16,665 nt of DNA, taken from Coemansia sp. RSA 1804 (taxonomy: Eukaryota; Kickxellomycota; Kickxellomycetes; Kickxellales; Kickxellaceae). Positions within the stretch are counted from its first letter, which is position 1. Each line of letters starts with the position of its first letter. The notes beneath the pieces are model-generated. The model worked only from the letters and a program-made list of their open reading frames with translations. It made no database searches and was not told the DNA's origin. Positions 6,785-14,414 of the stretch are shown here, one piece after another. The stretch lies in contig JANBTH010000475.1 in assembly GCA_027578815.1 (NCBI GenBank), positions 1-16,665 of the forward strand, read 5' to 3'. Position numbers and translations under genes: made by a program.

Positions 6785-8080
6785 TTACTGCGGCGCGCTT
6801 GGAAGAAGCTTTACAAGGTCGAATGTAGACTTGACAAGCCCCGACTCGGCATACGAGCTTCGCGCATACATAGCCCACTGGCTGTTTAGAGGCGCTGCAA
6901 CGCAGCCGCTGATTCCGCCGATTCCACCCAGGGCTGGCTGCGTGCCGCTATTCTCTGCTGGCTGCAAATGCTCTGGAATCCCCACAGAGTAATGTCTTCG
7001 CGATTTGCTGCTACAGGTCTGGAACACATCCATTTCCTGGTCAAATGCCATGTCAGCTATTGTGCGCTCGGTCATGATGTTGTCTGCAAAAATGCCATGT
7101 ATGTGCTGCTCATCACACAACATCGTACACGCCCCACTTAGGGTTTTCTGCGACGGAGAGCTTGTGGAGTTAGTCTTCAAATGTTCAGACAGACCGAGAC
7201 ACGGCAGCTCGATATCATTATTCACATAGACGCTTGATGGCTCCATATCGAACACAGCCGTCTTTTCCGACCCTCGGGAGTCTCTGTGCTTGCGTGGGTT
7301 ATCTTCAAAGAGCTCCAGCTCTGGTAGCGTGTGGCGTGGTTCTTGAGGGAGAGTTGAGAGCGAAGGTACCAGTGTTTGTGGAATAGCCTTGCGAGATGCT
7401 GCAAAACTCTGCGATCGAGACATTCCATGTCTTGCATTCTTCAAATCCGCTGTTTCTGAGAAAGATGTTCTCTTTTCACGAGTGAGAGTAGTGTTGTTAG
7501 TGCCCAGGCTGTAGTTCCGACCAGCGGAGGGGGTGTAGTTTGCCAAGTCAAAGCTAGGAAGACAGACAGATGTTGTAAAGTTTCTGCGCTTCAGCTTCTT
7601 TCCCAAATTACCAGCTTGGCTTTGCTTTCCGGTTGGCAACGTGGTATCTAGACAGGCGATATCTGCAAACGCAAAAAACTCTGGTGAAATGCAGCCCTCG
7701 CGAATCGGGGATCTGGCTACAAGCTTTGGCCTTTGTGGAGCAACACCTTGTTCACTTCCTCTATGGCGAGAAATGAACAGCGTGCCAGCGCTGTTGGCAT
7801 CTAGCATAGCATTCCCGCTAGTATGTTGCTTTAGGTTATGCGATATCGGCCCTTTGGAGGAAAACATTGTCTTGATACGTGACACTAGTCTGTTGCCTCG
7901 TCTTTGGTCATCAGCAACTATGGATTTGTTGTCGGTAAACGCATCATCAATGCCGTTGTCTCTGGGAGTAGGTGGATAGAAAACGGGATTTCTTGGTAGC
8001 CTATGGTAGTCCAGTTCTGGATAGATACCACCGCTATCGCGGTTGTCAAAAACACCGGCGTTTCTGCCAAGTATACGCAT
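6785..8080 (-). CDS. Hypothetical Ser/Arg-rich protein of 431 aa, function unknown
   Basis: An open frame runs from the ATG at 8080 (MRILGRNAGVFDNRDSGG) to TAA at 6785. I do not recognise a family. There is no signal peptide, membrane segment or enzyme motif, and the protein looks largely disordered. It has several basophilic kinase-type sites (R/K-x-x-S or R-x-S): RNYSLG, KRTSFS, SRSQSF and RRHYSVG. There is also a Ser-Pro site (RSPI) and a basic patch KKLKRR. This composition is common in fungal signalling or cytoskeletal scaffold proteins, but no function is claimed. The frame stays open 44 codons upstream of 8080, through the CAACCA repeat, but only from a TTG, so that part is more likely 5' UTR. 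TATAAATAT at 8229-8221 (about 145 nt upstream) would start transcription before the repeat and agrees with this. A small upstream exon cannot be excluded. Confidence 0.72.
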   Translation of the reverse strand: MRILGRNAGVFDNRDSGGIYPELDYHRLPRNPVFYPPTPRDNGIDDAFTDNKSIVADDQRRGNRLVSRIKTMFSSKGPISHNLKQHTSGNAMLDANSAGTLFISRHRGSEQGVAPQRPKLVARSPIREGCISPEFFAFADIACLDTTLPTGKQSQAGNLGKKLKRRNFTTSVCLPSFDLANYTPSAGRNYSLGTNNTTLTREKRTSFSETADLKNARHGMSRSQSFAASRKAIPQTLVPSLSTLPQEPRHTLPELELFEDNPRKHRDSRGSEKTAVFDMEPSSVYVNNDIELPCLGLSEHLKTNSTSSPSQKTLSGACTMLCDEQHIHGIFADNIMTERTIADMAFDQEMDVFQTCSSKSRRHYSVGIPEHLQPAENSGTQPALGGIGGISGCVAAPLNSQWAMYARSSYAESGLVKSTFDLVKLLPSAPQ

Positions 8081-8107
8081 GGAATTGGTGTTATAACCCT
8101 GGCACAA

Positions 8108-8154
8108 GTTGTGGTTGTGGTTGTGGTTGTGGTTGTGGTTGTGGTTGTGGTTGT
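8108..8154. repeat. Hexanucleotide microsatellite (GTTGTG)7 plus partial unit
   Basis: Seven perfect GTTGTG units (8108-8149) are followed by GTTGT. On the minus strand this reads CAACCA/CCACAA repeats, 28 nt upstream of the ATG of the 431-residue gene. The TATA box at 8229-8221 places it inside the probable mRNA leader. If translated in the downstream frame it would encode an Asn-His repeat. Confidence 0.95.
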
Positions 8155-8220
8155 TTGGATATGGAGCAAAATGTTTAAAACAAAATACAATAAATGTCGC
8201 TGGGTAGTTCAAATAAGAAT

Positions 8221-8229
8221 ATATTTATA
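8221..8229 (-). promoter_or_regulatory. TATA box of the 431-aa gene
   Basis: The minus strand reads TATAAATAT, matching the TATAWAW consensus, about 141-149 nt upstream of the ATG at 8080. No other good TATA element is nearer to the start codon. It is assigned by sequence and position only. Confidence 0.45.
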
Positions 8230-9447
8230 AAATAGGTAAGCAAAATCTCTGGTGGTGGAAAGGGGAGGAGGATACAGTGGCTACCGGTCCTCTTTAAAGG
8301 CCTACAGCCAGAGAAGGATCTAGCGCATCTGCAGCCTCCTCCTTCTCCTCCTTGGTCCCGGATGTGTGCATGCCAACAGTGGTCAGGCCGTGTAAAGGGA
8401 GGGAGGGAGAAAGGAGGGGAGGGTGAGGAGAAAGAGTGGAGAACAAGGCAAAAACAGTGCCCATTTTACTAGCTTGTAAGTCCAGCGAGTTGTTGGTTGC
8501 CCGGCGCTGGATGCATGTCTGGGTGACTCGTTAATGGCTGGGTGCCAAATCGGGGTACTGGCTGATTGTTTGCTCCAGAAACGCACTGAACAGCTCGCGC
8601 TAATGCATGCTCCCTCCATTTTCGGATAGCAAAATGATGCCCCAGATGAACGGCCTCCTTTGTTCGATTGGGGAGGCAGAAATGCTCGACCGGTAGTCAG
8701 TCGTGTTTTCTTTCTTCTTTTGTAATCTTTCGGAAGTCGTTTTGCATGTGAGCACACATTGCAAGCCAGATAAAACAAGGAGCTAAACACATGCAATTAT
8801 GTTTTGAACATTGGCAATTGCACAAAAGGCATGGCCGTCGATCTATAAGGAGAAACAAGCTCAAAGGGGAATTCGTGTATCTGAGCACTAGCGCAGCTGC
8901 CTTGGGCATTGCTACAATATTCGCTTCCTTGAACAATCCACGCAATCTTGCGCATATGAATACTATTGTTTATTATTGCAAAGCGCGACAATGCTGCTAG
9001 TTTTGTGTGTCTTGGCTCTTTACGCAAATGGCCATTGCTGCTAAAAGTAAATGAATTCTTGCTTCAACGCTGGAAATTTGGGGGGACGCAAGGGAGAAAC
9101 CGTGACAAGACCACCTCTGCTACAAGCGCACAATATTCTCGCTATTGTTCATTGTGCTGCGTTTACATTGAAGTTGTTTGCAATCCAGCCACTGCGGATA
9201 CTATTCGAGGTTCCCCTCCCCGCTGGGCACCAGTCCTTTTAGGTTGTAATGAGTGCTCATTGTCACCTATCTACGTAATAGAAAAGCAGAACAGTGTTAT
9301 ACAACGTGTGCTTTTCTACACAAAGAAGCACAAGTACTATGAGATATACGTAAGACGTAAATGCAAATGCAATAAGAGCCATGTTGTACTAGGTTGCAAT
9401 GGTGTCGCTTGGAGAATGAAAAAGAACAACGGATATGAGTTAAAGAT
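8230..9447. other. Long intergenic region, no convincing gene
   Basis: About 1.2 kb separates the TATA box of the 431-aa gene from the stop of the MFS gene. Contents: a homopurine G-rich tract (8397-8423), a possible plus-strand intron (8476-8578), and scattered frames that lack an ATG. The longest plus-strand frame (8966-9451, 161 codons) begins only at TTG, has no internal ATG before its last ten codons and is Cys-rich, so I do not call it. A 25-codon minus-strand ATG frame (8371-8294) is acidic but too short to support. No tRNA or known ncRNA is recognised. Confidence 0.4.
8397..8423 (+). other. G-run tract with G-quadruplex potential
   Basis: Five runs of three or four G (8397-8399, 8401-8403, 8405-8407, 8416-8419, 8421-8423) lie in a homopurine strand. 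Loops are 1, 1, 8 and 1 nt. The 8-nt loop slightly exceeds the usual 7-nt rule, so folding is plausible but not assured. It lies about 320-340 nt upstream of the 431-aa gene's ATG. Confidence 0.45.
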
Positions 9448-11274
9448 CTAATAAGCGTGCGGTTCCTTCATCAGCCTGTACTGCACTGCTCGCAAAACAA
9501 GGTATTCTTCCCATGCTGCATTTTCTTGCTCCTTGTCCAGGAGCTCAAAACGAAGATGGCGCTTGCGCTGCTTGTGGCGCAGACTGCTTGTGCTGTTCTC
9601 TATGTGACTTCCCGATGCACCGCAGCAGTCTTCGCCAGCCAAGGACGGCTCCTCGGTTGTCCAAAGAATGCGAAACATGCGTCCAAAGATGCGCAAACGA
9701 AGGATCTGGTCTGGGTGAGCCGGGAAAAGACGGTCGCGAATTGAGGAGCGGACAAACAAGCAGCATATAAACCCAACAATCACAAGCGCAAGCATCCACA
9801 AAAAGTTGACGGTGTACATCCTTGGGTTGCTCACGCTGCTTCCATGGCTGATAAAGGAATTTACGATGCCAGTGAATGCCAAACCGCCTCCGATGGATGC
9901 TATCGACCAGGCGGTCAGAATTATGCCGTGGCAGCTGCTGGTATTGTTGATTCCATACATGTCGGCGAGGAACGCCGGTATCATTCCAAATCCGCCGCCG
10001 TAGCAAACAGTTGCTGTCCACACCAACATAAGAAAGCCCCAGAAGCTCCCTGTCTTAATGGCAATTGGAATGCACACAAGAGTAATTATCTGAATTAGTA
10101 GCAGCATCAGAAAGACGGTTTTGCGTCCAGCATAGTCAGATATCATGCCAACAAGGACACGGCCAGCCATGTTGAATCCTCCCTCAATCGACACAGCAAC
10201 GTATGCAGGCAGTGGAGGCTCCTTTGGATGTTTGCTCTCGGTTCCAAACATCCGGTTGATAATGCTCGGAAGATTAGAGAGGATTACTAGGCCAAACACA
10301 ATGTTTGCGAGAAATGAAACATACAGCAGCCAGTAGTCGCGCGAGTGCAGAGCCTCTGCAAGCGATATATAGATAACCGGCTTCTGCACGTTAATAACGT
10401 CCGTATAGCGAATAGGCTGGGCCGATTCTAAGCGCGCAGACCCGCTAACGCTGCAACATCCTTGCGGATCCTTGTTGCTTTCAGCGCTGCTCTGGTTGGC
10501 ATTCTCTTTTTCAATAATGGGAATTCCGCTGATATTGTGTCCGGGCGGAGGAGGGCAAAGGAACTGGACGCTGACAAGCATGATGCCAAAGTTCATTGAG
10601 CCGAGGATCAGAAACACCAGAGGCAGGTCTGTGTTGTTGATAAGCCACCGGTTCACTGCACTAAAAGCGAGAGAGCCGCCGCCAAATCCCATGACTGCAC
10701 ATCCGGCCGCAGCCCCCCGGGCTCTCGGCCACCACTTGCTCACAGTATCGATTGTGGAAACATACCCGATTCCCAGCCCGATTCCGGCAACAAATCCGTA
10801 TCCAAAGTACAGAAGAGAAATCATCTTCATCTCAACTGCCAAGGCTGTCGTAAGGTGGCCGGCATAGAAGACTACCAGGCCAATGATCCCCGACTTGCGG
10901 GGATGGTTTGACTCTATCCATGGACCAAATATTGCGCCGGTGAAGCCCAGAACGCCCAACGCAATGTAGAAGGTAATCTCAGCGCGTCCCTTTTTTGTAC
11001 TTGAGGCGACGGAGGCGTTGATTGGCGCATTGAATATCGACCAGGCGTAAACAGAGCCGTAGCAAAACTGGATAATGAACCCAGCAAGAACCACCATCCA
11101 GGGGCGAGAGCGAATCAGGCCAAAAAACACGAAGCGATCTTTTTCGATCTGCTCCAGAGATGGCTGATACTCGGCGTGGCTAAAGTAATCTAGAATGGCG
11201 TCAGTCAGCTTGCGTTTTGGTGGACTGCGTGTGCCCTGGAGGGATATACGGCTGAATAGCATGCTCTCTTGCAT
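9448..11274 (-). CDS. MFS transporter, oxalate/formate antiporter (OFA)-like, 608 aa
   Basis: This is a twelve-helix major-facilitator carrier of the OFA branch, whose characterised bacterial member exchanges oxalate and formate; fungal members are mostly annotated as monocarboxylate or oxalate carriers without a proven substrate. A single exon runs from the ATG at 11274. TM1 starts at RPWMVVLAGFIIQFCYG (58-74) with the typical SVYAWSIFNAPI. Other OFA landmarks are GFVAGIGLGIGYV (160-172), TVSKWWPRARGAAAG (177-191) and GGGFGMIPAFLADMYG (426-441). An MFS motif-A-like GRVLVGMISDYAGRK (371-385) sits between TM8 and TM9. The central loop (about 241-300) is hydrophilic. A long N-terminal tail (1-57) and C-terminal tail (about 510-608) should be cytosolic, with a basic patch RHKQRKRHLR (566-575). 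Cys doublets GCCS (272-275) and DCCG (549-552) lie in soluble parts. The substrate cannot be read from the sequence. Confidence 0.93.
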   Translation of the reverse strand: MQESMLFSRISLQGTRSPPKRKLTDAILDYFSHAEYQPSLEQIEKDRFVFFGLIRSRPWMVVLAGFIIQFCYGSVYAWSIFNAPINASVASSTKKGRAEITFYIALGVLGFTGAIFGPWIESNHPRKSGIIGLVVFYAGHLTTALAVEMKMISLLYFGYGFVAGIGLGIGYVSTIDTVSKWWPRARGAAAGCAVMGFGGGSLAFSAVNRWLINNTDLPLVFLILGSMNFGIMLVSVQFLCPPPPGHNISGIPIIEKENANQSSAESNKDPQGCCSVSGSARLESAQPIRYTDVINVQKPVIYISLAEALHSRDYWLLYVSFLANIVFGLVILSNLPSIINRMFGTESKHPKEPPLPAYVAVSIEGGFNMAGRVLVGMISDYAGRKTVFLMLLLIQIITLVCIPIAIKTGSFWGFLMLVWTATVCYGGGFGMIPAFLADMYGINNTSSCHGIILTAWSIASIGGGLAFTGIVNSFISHGSSVSNPRMYTVNFLWMLALVIVGFICCLFVRSSIRDRLFPAHPDQILRLRIFGRMFRILWTTEEPSLAGEDCCGASGSHIENSTSSLRHKQRKRHLRFELLDKEQENAAWEEYLVLRAVQYRLMKEPHAY

Positions 11275-12623
11275 TATTATGGTGTATCTAACTTTGGCCA
11301 GTGGTTCAAAGTAAAAATAGAATATCTAGATGTTATAACTATAAATGGTTGTGAGTCGTAATGAACAGGCAAAGAAAGCGTCGGTGCAAAGCTCCTGCAG
11401 AAGCCAGTTATTACTACTATTATTATTGCTAATGAAGACGAGGGTAAAGGTGCTGAACAGAAATGTCGGCAAGCATTTGCTGGGACAACGGCAATGCAAA
11501 ATGTGACGAAGCAGAGCAGAACGCCCCAAGTGAAACCCTGCGGTAGAAAGAAAATAAGAGAATAAAGGATACAAGAACCTGCCACAAGCATGTACTATTT
11601 TGGCGGCTCCGTGTTGAAAGAAGTCCTCTGTGTCAAGCATTCATCCACTCCCCCCTTGTTAGACCGTTTGGGCGATAATCGAAACATGGAAAAGACAATG
11701 ATCCATTGAATACCCCAATTGAAAAAAGGACAAGGCGGGGTTTGTTGTTTCCAAGGCAGCAGCGGAGAGAAGACTCAGCCATGGACGCCTCCCCTCTCTC
11801 GTTGCTTGTTTGTGAATTGAACAGAGAGTATCAGTACAACACTGCTGCCAAAAGAGAGAAAAAGGATGCTTGGTGCATACAGACGGTCTAACAAAGAAAA
11901 CCACGACCTGCTATTGTTGTTCGTGTCGTTCTGTTTGTTAGTACGCGGATGATGGCAAACAATATAATTATAATACTACGCTCTATTATGTCGATTTCAA
12001 TTTATACTATGATACTATATTATTTCAACGCTTAAAGCATGTGAGCAAAATATCTTTCATTGGCATCTTCTGCCAGAGAAGGCCATCAAAGAAAACCCGC
12101 AATATCCAGAGACAAGCACTCAGGCAAACAAGACCATAGTGCAAAGAGACGAGGGAGAGGGAGAGGGAGTAGTGAATCAGGCAAGATGTTTCTCCATCAA
12201 TTACTTTCCTTTTTGCCGAGAAAGAAGGGTATAGCACATAAGAAGCCAGCCACTCGTTAGAAAAGAAAAATAAACCAGAGCAAGGTTAATATTAAGCCAC
12301 CAGCTGCTTCCCAAATGCTGCGATTGCCACTTGGTAAGCATACTTTCAATATGTCGGCGGTCCGTCTCAGAGCCGCTGCAGGCGGGAGCCGTCCATATGC
12401 ACGGCACCCACACGGCTGCAGCTGGCAAGTAACCTTTGTATGCGAACGCACTGTATCGTGTTGTTTTGAAGTTTGCGGCTGTGGTGATTTGCTGTGTTAT
12501 GACATATTATATGCTCTGCTGTCCCGCTTCCTTTGTTGTCGTCGCTGTTGTTGTCGGGTTTTCTAAGAAAAAAGAAGCAGTGTCTTGTCTATAAAGTCCA
12601 AACAGCTCTTGGGTGCCCTTAGC
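11275..12623. other. Long intergenic region between the MFS and MAP kinase genes, no convincing gene
   Basis: About 1.35 kb with the MFS promoter on the left and the MAPK 3' UTR on the right. CCCCT/AGGGG stress-element-like pentamers occur on either strand (for example 11651-11656 and about 11792-11797). An AT-rich patch spans about 11960-12030, and a purine repeat with three GAGGGA-like units lies at about 12150-12170. A plus-strand ATG frame at 12315-12566 (83 codons, Cys/Arg-rich) has no recognisable domain and is not called. No RNA gene is recognised. Confidence 0.4.
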
Positions 12624-14013
12624 CTAAGGCGCAACGCCAGCTCCAGCTGGTTCTGCCTGGTTAACTGGCATTGGGTTGGGCAAAGCAGGGTCAACCGGCT
12701 GTGGCACAGCAATCGCATTCCCACCTGCAATGGAGATATCGCCAACAGCCGATGCGGCGGTGTATGGAATGGCAGTGGAGCCCTCAGACACGTTCAGAAA
12801 GTCTAGAATTTCGTTGTACATCATGATCTTCCACTCCTCAACAGGAAGGTCGGCGTCGTTAAACGACCAGTCAAACATGCTCTCGGCAACAGGTTCGTCA
12901 GCCTCGTCGTGGTAGGTCTCGAGATACGGATGCGCCAGGGCCTCGGCGGCTGTAATGCGCTTCCGTGGATCGAAAACAAGCATCTTCTCAAGCAGATCCA
13001 CCGCCAGGGGGTCAATGTTCGGGAAACGGGTTCTGAATGGCACCGGCTCGCGGCGTGGCAGCGACTGCACAAAACGGAGAGTGTTCTCGCTGCCAATCGT
13101 TTGAATGACGTCGTCGGGAGGCGTGCCAAGAAGCTCGGTGATGATGGAGAACTGGTGCACGTGATCGTTGCCTGGGAACAGGGGTGTGCCCTCAAACATC
13201 TCCGCAAGGATGCAGCCGGCGCTCCAGATATCGACGGCGACGTCATATCTCTGCCAGGTAAGCATGATTTCGGGTGCGCGGTAGTAGCGCGTAGACACGT
13301 AGCCGGTCATCTGTGGGTCCTGCACCCGTGCAAGGCCAAAGTCGCAGATCTTCAGGTCGCAATTCTCGTTAATGACAATGTTGGATGGCTTTAGGTCGCG
13401 GTGGATGACGCCGGCCGAGTGGACGTACTTTAGGCCACGCAGGATCTGGTAAAGGAAGTACTGGATAAATTGCCTCTCGAGCGGCCGCGACTGGCGTAGG
13501 CGGTGCAGATCGGTGCCCAGAAGCTCTGTGACAAAGTAGATGTCTTCGAGCGGGGAGATGAAAATGTCGCTCATGCTGATAATGTTCTCATGGCGCAGGT
13601 GTTTGAGCAGCTTGAGCTCGCGATATGTTCTCTTTGCCAGCACAGACGAGCTGAAGGGACGCATGATTTTCTTGACGGCCACAGCCTGGCCGGTCAGCTG
13701 GTCACGAGCCGAGCTACAAGACAGAAAAAGACGCACGGGGGAGCAGGGGGCCATGCATGCAAGGGCCATTTAGCATACATGCGCCAAAGAAAGCCACAAG
13801 GCACCCATTCAAGCAGTGGATGAAGAGAGAAAGAAGAGAGGAAAAGAGGAGGCTGCGTTCCGTGGTGTTTCTGCATGCCAGCAGCCCTCTTTGAGCAACA
13901 GATACTTACCATACAAGACCAAAGGCGCCCATTCCCACAGGCTGTAGGTCGGTATACCGTGTTGTAACCTCAAACACGGTGCCGAAGATAGTCAGGCGCA
14001 CAAAGTCGGCCAT
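12624..14013 (-). CDS. HOG1: Hog1/Sty1/p38-type stress-activated MAP kinase (397 aa, two exons)
   Basis: This is the terminal kinase of the high-osmolarity/stress pathway, acting in cytoplasm and nucleus. Exons are 13910-14013 and 12624-13713, joined across a 196-nt intron (GTAAGT...TTGTAG); the junction restores GLVCSARD, matching yeast Hog1 GLVCSATD. The protein begins MADFVRLTIFGTVFEVTTRY, the conserved Hog1 N-terminus. It has the Gly loop GMGAFG (27-32), ATP lysine K49, HRDLK with catalytic D141, DFG 159-161 and a TGY activation motif (T171, Y173) phosphorylated by a Pbs2-type MAPKK. A common-docking acidic patch HDEADEP (303-309) follows the kinase domain. The segment FDWSFNDADLPVEEWKIMMY (315-334) is characteristic of Hog1. 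The tail after about 345 is short and Ala/Pro/Val-rich, without the Gln/Ala repeats of yeast Hog1 (435 aa). Reading exon 2 alone would give a false Met-rich start from intron sequence. Confidence 0.97.
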
Positions 14014-14414
14014 TCTGAAAGGGTTCAAAGCAAAATTCAACAAGGGGAAGATTAGTGGACTTGTGGCGAATTTAGAATATGGTGATAAAATTACGCTGTA
14101 AAGAAGCAAAAGGAAAGTGAACGAAGAAAGTTGGCAAGAAACACAAGCCGATAAAGGGATACAATAAATAAGAAATTTTTATGTTCCAGGAAAAAGAAAG
14201 CGTTGATTGACAAGATGGGGGGAGAAAAAGGAAACTTTGGCTTTGGGGTTGAAAGTGGAAGGAAAGTGAATGACGTGGGTGAGAAAAGAACATGTTGCCT
14301 CGGCGTGCAGAAAACGGGAAATGGGGTTGCACAAGAAACACTTCTTGGCGCAAACAAAGACGCCAGGGTAAAAGAGCCACCAGCTCTCAGGAGCCGGTTC
14401 CCAGCTCTCAGCTC
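14014..14414 (-). promoter_or_regulatory. Upstream region of HOG1
   Basis: The 400 bases between the HOG1 start and the stop of the upstream dehydrogenase gene should hold the HOG1 promoter and leader plus the dehydrogenase 3' UTR. The minus strand is C/T-rich (about 14100-14340). A CCCCT stress-element-like pentamer lies about 30 nt upstream of the ATG. Short CTGAGAGCTG repeats flank the dehydrogenase stop (about 14384-14425). No gene is seen. Confidence 0.35.

Noticed and set aside
8294..8371. 25-codon minus-strand ATG frame with a Lys/Glu-rich acidic sequence
   Set aside because: It looks protein-like and follows a pyrimidine tract, but it is too short, with no upstream exon or homology to support it.
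8383..8796. 137-codon minus-strand frame
   Set aside because: It starts at TTG, its C-terminal part is translation of a C/T-rich tract, and no domain is seen.
8966..9451. 161-codon plus-strand frame in the large gap
   Set aside because: It has only a TTG at its start, no ATG until the last ten codons, Cys-rich chance-like composition, and it runs into the opposite-strand MFS stop.
12315..12566. 83-codon plus-strand ATG frame whose inner part resembles a mitochondrial presequence
   Set aside because: The remainder is Cys/Arg-rich repeat translation, and any downstream exon would overlap HOG1 on the other strand.
13714..13769. Met start at 13769 for the MAP kinase
   Set aside because: These codons lie in the intron; splicing from 13910 to 13713 restores the Hog1 N-terminus exactly.
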